Part shown: one piece after another, positions 1 through 6,085 of the stretch
Layout: each line of letters opens with the position of its first letter
Numbering within the stretch: position 1 is the stretch's first letter
Origin: Polyangia bacterium
GTDB lineage: Bacteria > Myxococcota_A > Polyangia > Polyangiales > Polyangiaceae
Assembly: GCA_030433055.1 (NCBI GenBank)
Contig: JAUILJ010000508.1
Location: 1 to 6,226 of the forward strand
Length of the DNA stretch: 6,226 bases
Reading direction: 5' to 3'
Made by a program: the position numbers and the translations under genes
The notes under the pieces: generated by a model
Told to the model about the DNA's origin: nothing
Database searches by the model: none
What the model saw: the letters and a program-made list of their open reading frames with translations, nothing else

Positions 1-1
1 C

Positions 2-826
2 GACCACATCGGCAACACGCCTCACCAGATCATGCTCTACCAAGCCTTCGGCTGGGAGCTACCCGCGTTCGCTCACCTGCCGATGATGCTGTCTCCCAAG
101 GGCGAGAAGCTCAGCAAGCGCCACGGCCACGTCGCGGTGCAGGACTACCAGGCGCGGGGTTACAGCCCGATGGGTGTGCTCAACTACCTGGCGCGCTTCG
201 GCTGGTCCTTCGGTGACCAGGAGATCTTCAGCCGCCAGCAGTTGATCGAGGCCTTCGACTGGACCCGCGTCAACCGCGGCGATGGCAAGTTCGATGACAA
301 GAAGTTCGCCGACGTGAACTTCGAGCACCTCAAGCAGCCGGAGCTCACCGATGACGACGCTTACGTCGCTCAGGTCAAGCCTTTCCTTGAGGAAGCAGGC
401 CTGGCAGAGGACGAAGCGCGGGTGCGCGCGGCGTTGCCGCTGATCCGCGAGCGCGCCCGCGACTTCAAGGACGCGGTAAATCACCTGGATTTCTACCTAC
501 GGGAGCCGCCTACGCTCGATCCCAAGGCGGAGAAGAAGTTCCTGGTGCCGGACAGCGCCGAGCACCTGCAAGCGTTCCGCGAGCGCTTCGAGAGCTTCGA
601 GCCGTGGCCCAGCGATGTGAGCCAGGTCGAGGCGATGAACGAGGCGCTCAAGGCCTGGCTGGAAGAGACCGGGCGCAGCATGAAGCAAGTTGCACAACCC
701 GTACGCGTGGCGCTGAGCGGGCGCACCGCGAGCCCCGGCTTGTTCGAGGTGATGTGCGTGCTGGGGCGCGAGCGATCCATGGCGCGCCTGGATCGAGCCA
801 TCGAGCTGTGTCGCGCCGGCGGCTGA
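2..826 (+). CDS. gltX: Glutamyl-tRNA synthetase, C-terminal part (5' end outside window)
   Basis: Class I aminoacyl-tRNA synthetase that attaches glutamate to tRNA-Glu in the cytoplasm. The reading frame is open from base 2, so the gene enters from the left; about 274 residues are visible. The first residues read DHIGNTPHQIMLYQAFGW, followed by FAHLPMML and the KMSKS-class signature KLSKR (nt 107-121), which closes over ATP in this family. Next comes the GltX-type segment with GVLNYLARFGWS and GKFDDKKF (about nt 167-310). The rest is the helical anticodon-binding domain, ending in the family-typical VRVALSGRTASPGLFEVM and a final helix with RLDRAIELC. The N-terminal Rossmann half with the HIGH motif lies outside the window, so discriminating and non-discriminating types cannot be separated. 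It ends at TGA 824-826, only 10 nt before the next gene, which suggests co-transcription. Identification is firm. Confidence 0.96.
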   Translation, partial: DHIGNTPHQIMLYQAFGWELPAFAHLPMMLSPKGEKLSKRHGHVAVQDYQARGYSPMGVLNYLARFGWSFGDQEIFSRQQLIEAFDWTRVNRGDGKFDDKKFADVNFEHLKQPELTDDDAYVAQVKPFLEEAGLAEDEARVRAALPLIRERARDFKDAVNHLDFYLREPPTLDPKAEKKFLVPDSAEHLQAFRERFESFEPWPSDVSQVEAMNEALKAWLEETGRSMKQVAQPVRVALSGRTASPGLFEVMCVLGRERSMARLDRAIELCRAGG

Positions 827-836
827 TCGATAGACG

Positions 837-1799
837 ATGCTGAGCCTACTCGCCGCGCTGGATCCGGAGATTGTATTTCCCGTAAAGGAAATACCAGAGG
901 TCTCCTGGTTTCACGCGGTGCTCAGCCACCCGCTGATCAAGTCGCTCTCGCCCCTCCCGATGATGGCGGCGCTGGCTCCGCTCATCTACCTGTTCCTGCG
1001 TCGAAGCTGGCGGGAACTCGATCAAGAGGCGCGAGCCCTGCGCGAGGCAGATGGTGCAGCTCCCGACTACCGCCCCGTCGCCTGCCTGGTGATCGTGGCA
1101 GTCGTGCTCACGCTGCAGGAATACTACGGAGGCCGGCAGTTCTACGACCAGGTGCTGAAGCCCTGGCTCACGGATCTCGAGCCCAACCACAGCTGGCTCA
1201 AGCTGAGGAAGTACGACGAGTACTACGGGTATTGCTGGTGGTCCTTCTCCCGCGTCGCCGGCTACGTCTTCATCCCGTTTACTGCGTGGAAATTCCTGTT
1301 CCCGAAGGACAGCCTGCTCGACATGGGCCTTCGCACTCGCGGGTTGTGGAAGCACGCCTGGATGTACGGCGTGTTGCTGCTCATCGTCGTACCGCCGGTG
1401 TTCGTCGCTGCCACCATGGGTGACTTCGGCAGCTACTACCCCTTCTATAAGAACTCCAGCCGCAGCTGGTGGGACTTCCTTGCGTGGGAGGGCATCTACT
1501 TCGCGCAGTTCTTCGCGCTGGAGATGTTCTTCCGCGGGTTCATCGTAGGGGCACTGAGGCGAATGGGCTTCGCGGCAGTGTTTGTTATGGCGGTCCCGTA
1601 CTGCATGATCCATTACGGTAAGCCGTACATGGAGGCTCAGGGGGCGATCATCGCCGGGGTCGTCCTTGGGTCGCTCGCGATGTGGACCCGCAGTATCTAT
1701 GGCGGTGTGGTCGTTCACGTAATCGTCGCATTCCTGATGGACATATTGGCCCTGCTCAGGCGCGATGCTCTTCCCGACACTTTCTGGCCCGGCGGATAG
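837..1799 (+). CDS. CPBP (CAAX/Rce1-type) family intramembrane protease-like protein
   Basis: Multi-pass inner-membrane protein of 320 residues, probably of the CPBP/Abi family of intramembrane metalloproteases. Hydrophobic segments lie near residues 38-55, 80-94, 138-154, 174-192, 219-240, 244-259, 268-284 and 289-307. The family motifs are in order: E229-MFF-R233-GF (motif 1), H259-YGKP with E266 (motif 2), and H294 in VVVHVIVAFLMD with D302 (motif 3). Motif 1 has Leu228 where the classical EExxxR motif has its first Glu, and motif 3 lacks the usual Asn four residues after the His; related E-x-FFRGF variants are known to me in this family. Substrate is unknown; characterised relatives cleave prenylated proteins or act in peptide maturation, immunity or signalling. 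ATG 837 is the only sensible start, because an in-frame TAG lies at 831-833, but no strong ribosome site precedes it, so coupling to gltX translation is plausible. Family call is good; activity is inferred. Confidence 0.82.
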   Translation: MLSLLAALDPEIVFPVKEIPEVSWFHAVLSHPLIKSLSPLPMMAALAPLIYLFLRRSWRELDQEARALREADGAAPDYRPVACLVIVAVVLTLQEYYGGRQFYDQVLKPWLTDLEPNHSWLKLRKYDEYYGYCWWSFSRVAGYVFIPFTAWKFLFPKDSLLDMGLRTRGLWKHAWMYGVLLLIVVPPVFVAATMGDFGSYYPFYKNSSRSWWDFLAWEGIYFAQFFALEMFFRGFIVGALRRMGFAAVFVMAVPYCMIHYGKPYMEAQGAIIAGVVLGSLAMWTRSIYGGVVVHVIVAFLMDILALLRRDALPDTFWPGG

Positions 1800-1818
1800 C
1801 CCCCCGCCGCTCACCATC

Positions 1819-1823
1819 AGGAG
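1819..1823 (+). promoter_or_regulatory. Ribosome binding site of speA
   Basis: AGGAG lies 5 nt before ATG 1829. It is the clearest Shine-Dalgarno site in the window. It fixes the speA start and rules out an upstream in-frame ATG at 1682, which would lie deep within the preceding gene. Confidence 0.8.
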
Positions 1824-1828
1824 ACACG

Positions 1829-3847
1829 ATGAACAAACGGGTCATTGCCAACGGCAAGCGCAGCAAACAGCAGCAGCAACGCCCTGATGTGACGCGGGGC
1901 CCTGACTCGCGCTCCGAGCGGCTGGTGGAAGACGGCGACGACGCTGAGCCCGCATGGACTCCTGCGGACGGCGGCCAGCTGTACCAGATTCATGGCTGGG
2001 GCAGCCCGTACTTCTCCGTAGCCGACAACGGTCACGTCGTCGTCACCCCAGATCCGCTGCGTAGCCAGACGGTGGACCTGCATGAGTTGGTGAACAATCT
2101 CCGAGCGCGGGGCCTCGGCTTGCCCCTGTTGATTCGCTTCCCGGACATCCTCGGTGACCGCATCCGCCAGATCAACGAGGCCTTCGAGACGGCGATCAAG
2201 GACTACAACTACCCGGCGCACTACCAAGGTGTGTTCCCGGTGAAGGTGAACCAGCAGCGCCACCTGGTGGAAGACATCGTGCAGCGAGGCGAGCCCTGGC
2301 GCTTCGGTCTCGAGGCGGGGTCCAAGCCCGAGCTGATGATCGCGCTGGCCATGAGCAAGCACGACGGCAGCCTGATCGTGTGCAACGGCTACAAGGACCT
2401 GGCGTTCATGGAGACCGCGTTCGTGGCCCAGCAGTTCGACAAGACCGTCGTGGTGGTGCTGGAGCGGATGGAAGAGCTGGATCTGGCGCTCAAGGCCGCG
2501 GAGAAGCTCGGAGTAAAGCCGAGCCTCGGAGTGCGCGCCAAGCTGGCAGCGCGCGGCGTCGGCCGCTGGAAAGATTCCGCGGGGGAACGCGCGAAGTTCG
2601 GCCTGACCAAGGCCGAGGTGATCGAGGTGGTGGACCGCCTCGCCCAGCGCAACATGCTCGACTGCCTGAAGCTGCTGCACTTCCACATCGGCAGCCAGAT
2701 CTCGAGCATCTTGCCGATCAAGAGCGCCGTGCAGGAGGCAGCCATCATCTACTCCGAGCTGGCCAAGATGGGCTGCGGGGTGAAGTACCTGGACGTCGGC
2801 GGTGGCCTCGCCATCGACTACGATGGCTCCCAGACCGACTTCCACGCCTCGCGGAACTACTCGCTCAACGAGTACGCGGCGGACGTGGTCAGTGGCATTC
2901 AGGACGTGTGCACCAAGGCCGGCGCGCCGATGCCGATCATCGTCACCGAGAGCGGCCGCGCCACGGTCGCTCACCAGAGCTGCCTGATCTTCGACGTGGT
3001 GGGCGTCAACGAGGTGCGCTTCGGCGAGCCCCAGGAGCCCGGGCCAGAGGCGCATCGTCTCCTCAGGGATCTGTACGACACCTGGCGCAACGTGTTGCCG
3101 AAGAACGTGCAGGAGAGCTATCACGACGCCACCCAGCTCAAGGAGGAGGCGCAGAGCCTGTTCAAGTACGGCTACCTGGGCCTGCGCGAGCTCGCACAGG
3201 CGGAGAAGCTGTTCTGGAACTGCTGCGAGAAGATCCTCGACACCATGAGCCGCCTGAAATTCGTGCCCGAGGAGCTGCACGCCCTCGAGCTCACGATGAG
3301 CAGCATCTACTACTGCAACTTCAGCGTCTTCCAGTCCGCGCCGGACACCTGGGCCATCGATCAGCTGTTCCCGGTGATGCCCATCCACCGCCTCGAGGAG
3401 CGACCCACGGTGCGCGCGACCCTCGCCGACTTGACCTGCGACAGCGACGGCATGCTCGACCACTTCATCGACGTCGAAGAGGACGCGAGCCGCACCCTCG
3501 CCGTGCATCCGCTCAAGGGCGACGAGCCGTACTACCTGGGCATGTTCCTGAACGGCGCGTATCAGGAGATCCTCGGCGACATGCACAACCTGTTCGGCGA
3601 CACCAACGCCGTCCACGTGCGCCTCACCGACGATGGCTACGAGATCGATCAGGTGATCCGTGGGGATCGCATGAGCGACGTTCTGCGCTACGTGCAGTAC
3701 TCACCCGAGGTGATGATCGACTCCGTGCGCCGCCAGGCGGAGCGCGCGCTGGCTCGCGGGCGAATCACCGTCGAACAGATGCGCTTGCTCATGAACCACT
3801 ACGAAGGCTCGATGCTCGCCTACACCTACCTCAGCGAAGGCGACTGA
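1829..3847 (+). CDS. speA: Biosynthetic arginine decarboxylase
   Basis: PLP-dependent fold-type III decarboxylase converting L-arginine to agmatine plus CO2, the first step of the agmatine route to putrescine and spermidine. The product is 672 residues, close to E. coli SpeA (about 658), and matches it from end to end from memory. Visible landmarks: a polar N-terminus with a QQQQ run (residues 14-17); YQGVFPVKVNQQ with the presumed Schiff-base Lys139; FGLEAGSKPELM (159-170); LLHFHIGSQ (282-290), whose His286 stacks on PLP in the family; the phosphate-binding GGG at 324-326; TESGRA (373-378); a helical insertion at about 405-480; CDSDG (537-541) with the catalytic Cys537; and GAYQEILGDMHNLFGDT (576-592). 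The C-terminus AYTYLSEGD matches the usual family end, so the gene is complete. Its last four codons and stop are also the start of a 35-bp tandem repeat. Likely the last gene of a gltX-protease-speA transcript. No own promoter was recognised. Confidence 0.97.
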   Translation: MNKRVIANGKRSKQQQQRPDVTRGPDSRSERLVEDGDDAEPAWTPADGGQLYQIHGWGSPYFSVADNGHVVVTPDPLRSQTVDLHELVNNLRARGLGLPLLIRFPDILGDRIRQINEAFETAIKDYNYPAHYQGVFPVKVNQQRHLVEDIVQRGEPWRFGLEAGSKPELMIALAMSKHDGSLIVCNGYKDLAFMETAFVAQQFDKTVVVVLERMEELDLALKAAEKLGVKPSLGVRAKLAARGVGRWKDSAGERAKFGLTKAEVIEVVDRLAQRNMLDCLKLLHFHIGSQISSILPIKSAVQEAAIIYSELAKMGCGVKYLDVGGGLAIDYDGSQTDFHASRNYSLNEYAADVVSGIQDVCTKAGAPMPIIVTESGRATVAHQSCLIFDVVGVNEVRFGEPQEPGPEAHRLLRDLYDTWRNVLPKNVQESYHDATQLKEEAQSLFKYGYLGLRELAQAEKLFWNCCEKILDTMSRLKFVPEELHALELTMSSIYYCNFSVFQSAPDTWAIDQLFPVMPIHRLEERPTVRATLADLTCDSDGMLDHFIDVEEDASRTLAVHPLKGDEPYYLGMFLNGAYQEILGDMHNLFGDTNAVHVRLTDDGYEIDQVIRGDRMSDVLRYVQYSPEVMIDSVRRQAERALARGRITVEQMRLLMNHYEGSMLAYTYLSEGD

Positions 3848-3959
3848 GCTGAGCAAGACGACACAGCAGCGAAGGCGACTGAGCTGAGCAAGACGACACA
3901 GCAGCGAAGGCGACTGAGCTGAGCAAGACGACACAGCAGCGAAGGCGACTGAGCTGAGC
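3832..3959 (+). repeat. 35-bp perfect tandem repeat overlapping the 3' end of speA
   Basis: Three identical 35-nt units start at 3832, 3867 and 3902. A fourth, partial copy of 23 nt (3937-3959) follows. Each unit begins cagcgaaggcgactgagctg. Unit 1 covers the speA codons for Ser-Glu-Gly-Asp and its TGA stop, so the array reiterates the end of the gene into the 3' untranslated region. Because 35 is not a multiple of three, the copies fall in shifting frames and do not extend the protein. No mismatch exists among the copies, which points to recent expansion by slippage or unequal recombination. The units have only weak pairing potential (CAGC with GCTG), so a terminator or structured RNA role is not supported. 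Confidence 0.97.
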
Positions 3960-3978
3960 GTCCGCGGGCGGAGCGGAC
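3960..3978 (+). terminator. Possible terminator hairpin after speA
   Basis: GTCCGC (3960-3965) pairs with GCGGAC (3973-3978) around a 7-nt loop; a shorter alternative stem CCGC/GCGG also fits. It directly follows the tandem repeat and is the first stable stem after the speA stop. There is no T-tract after it (ccccttgcg follows), so intrinsic termination is uncertain. It may act as a 3'-end protecting stem or with Rho. Confidence 0.3.
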
Positions 3979-4129
3979 CCCTTGCGTGGCGTCTCTCCCC
4001 CGGACCCACTTATGCAAGAGCCAGGCGGCGTCTAGCTGACGGAGTGGCAACGCGGGGCTGGCCAGGCGCAAACGGCTCATTCATAGCTGCTTGGATTTTC
4101 GGGGGTTAGGCGCGCTGGCTCGCGTCATC

Positions 4130-4170
4130 ACTCGAGCGCGGCCCTGCCAAGCTGGCAAAACGCCTCGAGT
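4130..4170. repeat. Nested inverted repeats upstream of the transglycosylase promoter
   Basis: Outer arms ACTCGAG (4130-4136) and CTCGAGT (4164-4170) are perfect inverted repeats. Between them TGCCA (4145-4149) and TGGCA (4153-4157) form a second perfect dyad around AGC. The two dyads are almost concentric (centres 4150 and 4151). The right outer arm touches the proposed -35 hexamer at 4171. Position and symmetry suit a dimeric regulator site. A terminator is less likely because no T-run follows on the plus strand. The regulator is unknown. Confidence 0.45.
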
Positions 4171-4201
4171 TTGCGCGGCTGCGGGCGTCGCCTGCTAAGA
4201 T
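4171..4201 (+). promoter_or_regulatory. Candidate sigma-70-type promoter of the transglycosylase gene
   Basis: TTGCGC (4171-4176) resembles a -35 box and TAAGAT (4196-4201) a -10 box, with a long 19-nt spacer. TGC directly before the -10 gives an extended -10 element (TGCTAAGAT), which can compensate for poor spacing. Transcription would start near 4208, leaving a leader of about 45 nt before ATG 4254. The spacer carries an imperfect dyad (GCGGGCG-T-CGCCTGC, 4181-4195) that could be an operator. Assigned by eye. Confidence 0.42.
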
Positions 4202-4216
4202 TCCACTCTAGCTTCC

Positions 4217-4239
4217 CTCGCGCCATGGATCGGCGCGAG
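4217..4239 (+). promoter_or_regulatory. Strong hairpin in the 5' leader of the transglycosylase gene
   Basis: CTCGCGCC (4217-4224) pairs perfectly with GGCGCGAG (4232-4239) around the 7-nt loop atggatc. This 8-bp, almost all-GC stem lies between the proposed transcription start and the start codon, ending 14 nt before ATG 4254. No T-tract follows, so it is not a typical terminator. It could affect ribosome access or mRNA stability. The weak AAGG site (4244-4247) remains outside the stem. Confidence 0.45.
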
Positions 4240-4257
4240 CCGCAAGGCCCCGAATGA
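4225..4257 (+). CDS. Possible 10-codon leader ORF overlapping the transglycosylase start
   Basis: ATG 4225, in the loop of the leader hairpin, opens a frame reading MDRREPQGPE and ends at TGA 4255-4257. The stop overlaps the next start as ATGA, the usual arrangement for translational coupling. No Shine-Dalgarno site precedes it and the peptide has no recognisable function. An ORF this short can easily arise by chance, so it is recorded only because of the exact ATGA overlap. Confidence 0.18.
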   Translation: MDRREPQGPE

Positions 4258-4934
4258 GCGACTCACTGGACACGACTCAACGCGCACTGCGCATGCGACG
4301 GCCCCGTCGCGTGGGCGCAACGCTCGCCGGTGGCCTGCTCACCGGCGCTAGCCTGCTGATCGGCGGTAGCGCCGAGGCCGACATCTTCAAGCACGTGGAC
4401 AAGGACGGCGTCGTCTCCTTCTCCAACGTGCCCGGCAACAAGCCGGGCAAGCTCTACCTCAAAGAAAAGAAGAAGCTGAAAATTCAGCCTATTTTCCCCA
4501 AGGATACGAGCCCCGAGCGCTACACGCGCTACGACGTGCACATCCGTCAGGCGGCAACGCTGTACCAAATCCCGGAGGCGCTGGTGCGCGCCGTGATCAA
4601 GGTGGAGAGCGATTTCGACCCGCGCGCAGTGTCCCAGGCGAACGCCCGGGGCCTGATGCAGATGATCCCGGAGACCGCCGAGCGTATGCTGGTCACGGAC
4701 ATCTTCGATCCGCGACAGAACATCTTCGGCGGCGTGCGCTACCTGCGCATCTTGGCCAACACCTTCAACGGCAACCTCGAGCTGACCATCGCCGCCTACA
4801 ACGCGGGCGAGAACGCGGTGATGCGCTACGGCGGCATCCCACCGTACGAAGAGACTCAGGCCTACGTGGTCAAGGTGCTGTCCTACTACCGCCATTTCCG
4901 CGCGCTGGATCAGACCTACCCCGCGCGGCCCTGA
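4254..4934 (+). CDS. Periplasmic lytic transglycosylase (DUF4124 + SLT domain)
   Basis: Predicted exported murein lytic transglycosylase of 226 residues, cleaving the MurNAc-GlcNAc bond of peptidoglycan with formation of 1,6-anhydroMurNAc. The N-terminus has a basic stretch (RMRRPRR, 13-19), a hydrophobic core (20-38) and an A-E-A site predicting cleavage after Ala42. No lipobox Cys is present, so a soluble periplasmic protein is expected. Residues 43-68 (DIFKHVDKDGVVSFSNVP...) match the small DUF4124 domain. From about residue 93 comes an SLT (family 1-like) domain: catalytic Glu118 in VIKVESDFDP, GLMQMIP (133-139), NIFGGVRYL (156-164), AYNAGENAV (181-189), and a closing PPYEETQAYVVKVLSYY. 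All signature residues are intact. ATG 4254 has a weak AAGG site; an in-frame ATG at 4293 would give a more compact signal peptide but has no ribosome site. Preceded by its own promoter-like region and followed by a terminator. Confidence 0.92.
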   Translation: MSDSLDTTQRALRMRRPRRVGATLAGGLLTGASLLIGGSAEADIFKHVDKDGVVSFSNVPGNKPGKLYLKEKKKLKIQPIFPKDTSPERYTRYDVHIRQAATLYQIPEALVRAVIKVESDFDPRAVSQANARGLMQMIPETAERMLVTDIFDPRQNIFGGVRYLRILANTFNGNLELTIAAYNAGENAVMRYGGIPPYEETQAYVVKVLSYYRHFRALDQTYPARP

Positions 4935-4940
4935 GCAGCA

Positions 4941-4980
4941 GCGCGAAGCTGGCGTGTCGCTTCGCGTGACCGAAATTTTC
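4941..4980 (+). terminator. Rho-independent-type terminator between convergent genes
   Basis: CGCGAAGC (4942-4949) pairs perfectly with GCTTCGCG (4959-4966), extendable by a G-T pair, around a 9-nt loop. It begins 7 nt after the transglycosylase stop. ATTTT (4975-4979) follows after a short gap and another TTTT lies at 4989-4992, unusual in this GC-rich DNA. On the minus strand the same stem lies after the WYL gene but has no T-run behind it, so it should work best for the plus-strand gene. Confidence 0.6.
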
Positions 4981-4990
4981 CGCGTAGATT

Positions 4991-6073
4991 TTAGCTAGTG
5001 GCGCGCTTCTTCGCCTTCTTCGGCTTGCGCTCCGTGGGCTTGTCCTTGAGCGGTCTCGCGTAGTTCTTGAGCGCTTCATCCAGTTCCTGCGTCACCATCT
5101 CCACGAGCTCCGGCGGCTCGACGACGCGCGCCCGCGCTCCCCACTCGAGCACCCAGGTGCGTACCGGGATCAGGTTGCCGACCTGCATGGTGAGGCGCAC
5201 GCCGCCGCCGCTCATCAGCTGCAGGCGCTGGCTCGGGTGGACCACTCGCATGCGCACGAACTGCGCCGCCTGAGCGTCGAAGTCGATCACGACCTGGTGG
5301 CTCTCGTCGCTCCGCCAAATGCCGAACTGGCCCTGGAAGTACTCGTCGATGGAGAAGTCCTCGGGCAGCTCGAAGCGATCCGTAGCTGAGGCCTCCGTGT
5401 CCCGCATGCGATCGAGCACGAAGGTGCGGATCTCATCTTTTTCCACATGCAAACCAACGGCGTAGATGCTGTCGCGGTGCATCACCAGCGCATACGGGTG
5501 GATGGTCACCCGCTCTTCAGACTTCTTGTCGCCCTGTCGGTAGATCATCGACAGTGGGCGCAAGTCGCTCACCGCCTGGAAGAGGTCATCGAGCTCTTCC
5601 GTCTTCTGCATGTAGTTCTTCGGCGCGTGGGGCAGGTAGAGAAAGCGATCCTCGAGGCGAGCGTCGGCGAGGCCTGCGTTGGGGCCACGCCCAGGCCGCT
5701 GAGCGAAGTTCAGCAGCTTGTTGATCGCCATGTCGATCTCGTCGAACAGCGCAGACCCACGCAGCGGTTCGAACAGTCGCCGAGCGGCGAGCAGCGCATA
5801 AGCCTGGGTGCGGCGGAGCTCGACCTTACGCGGGATCTCCGAAGCGCGAATACGCCACAGCTGGGCGCCGCTCCTCGGACGCGACTTTTCAAAGTCGAAG
5901 TCCTTCTCTACTTCCTTGAGGTAACGGCGCATGGTGCGCACGGTGACGCCCAGGTGATCCGCGAGCTCGTAGAGCGACAGACCCTTCGGGTGCTTCGTCA
6001 GGATCTCCTGCAGGCGCTCGATGCGCCGATGTTGGGTAAAGCGACCCTTCGGACGTCCCAGCTTCTTCACCAC
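4991..6073 (-). CDS. WYL-domain transcriptional regulator (HTH-WYL-WCX)
   Basis: Cytoplasmic DNA-binding regulator of 360 residues with the usual order for this family. A basic start (KKLGRPKGRF, with a GRP core like an AT-hook) leads into a winged helix-turn-helix (about 14-75; LSLYELADHLGVTVRTMRRYLKEV). A WYL domain follows (about 157-225; HPYALVMHRDSIYAVGLH and IRTFVLDRM, with conserved Arg216 and Arg222), then a WCX C-terminal extension (about 257-336). A Lys-rich tail (343-357) ends the protein. The WYL tripeptide itself reads Ile-Tyr-Ala, a tolerated variation. WYL domains bind ligands, in studied cases nucleic acids or nucleotides; target genes here are unknown. The start is GTG 6071-6073 (a second GTG follows directly); an in-frame TAG at 6088-6086 excludes further extension. 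No Shine-Dalgarno site is visible, and the start lies 12 nt after the upstream stop, so coupling to the neighbouring gene is likely. Confidence 0.92.
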   Translation of the reverse strand: MVKKLGRPKGRFTQHRRIERLQEILTKHPKGLSLYELADHLGVTVRTMRRYLKEVEKDFDFEKSRPRSGAQLWRIRASEIPRKVELRRTQAYALLAARRLFEPLRGSALFDEIDMAINKLLNFAQRPGRGPNAGLADARLEDRFLYLPHAPKNYMQKTEELDDLFQAVSDLRPLSMIYRQGDKKSEERVTIHPYALVMHRDSIYAVGLHVEKDEIRTFVLDRMRDTEASATDRFELPEDFSIDEYFQGQFGIWRSDESHQVVIDFDAQAAQFVRMRVVHPSQRLQLMSGGGVRLTMQVGNLIPVRTWVLEWGARARVVEPPELVEMVTQELDEALKNYARPLKDKPTERKPKKAKKRATS

Positions 6074-6085
6074 CGGGCGAACGTA

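Larger units (their letters stand above)
3848..4253. other. Intergenic region between speA and the transglycosylase gene
   Basis: A 406-nt stretch without a convincing full-size gene. From left to right it contains the rest of the 35-bp repeat array, a short GC-rich hairpin (3960-3978), about 150 nt (3980-4129) in which I see no coding pattern or clear signal, a nested dyad (4130-4170), a promoter-like pair of hexamers (4171-4201), and a strong leader hairpin (4217-4239) with a 10-codon ORF. Minus-strand open frames here exist only because the repeat units lack stops on that strand. An 8-bp direct repeat GCCAGGCG (4020 and 4061) is probably chance. Confidence 0.7.

Noticed and set aside
846..1817. 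Minus-strand open frame opposite the CPBP gene
   Set aside because: The sense frame shows membrane segments and motifs in family order; the antisense product has neither.
1682..1828. N-terminal extension of speA to an upstream ATG
   Set aside because: It would overlap the CPBP gene by more than 100 nt in another frame, while ATG 1829 has an ideal AGGAG at 5 nt and gives the normal family length.
1817..3616. Long minus-strand open frame (599 codons) opposite speA
   Set aside because: Antisense shadow of a strongly codon-biased high-GC gene. The translation is His/Val/Leu/Ala-rich without any domain, and the plus strand has an unmistakable arginine decarboxylase.
2380..3852. Plus-strand open frame of 490 codons inside speA
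   Set aside because: Out-of-frame shadow. The translation is dominated by Arg, Gly, Ala and Pro, as expected for a shifted frame in GC-rich DNA.
3832..3959. CRISPR array or phage attachment-type repeats
   Set aside because: The units are directly adjacent with no spacers, only 3.66 copies are present, and no cas, integrase or tRNA gene is nearby. It is a simple tandem repeat.
3701..4080. Two minus-strand open frames across the repeat array
   Set aside because: They consist largely of the translated repeat (SSVAFA.., RLAQLSRL..) and owe their length to its lack of minus-strand stops. They have no start context or domain.
4263..4895. Minus-strand open frame opposite the transglycosylase gene
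   Set aside because: Antisense shadow; the plus strand encodes an intact SLT domain with all signature motifs.
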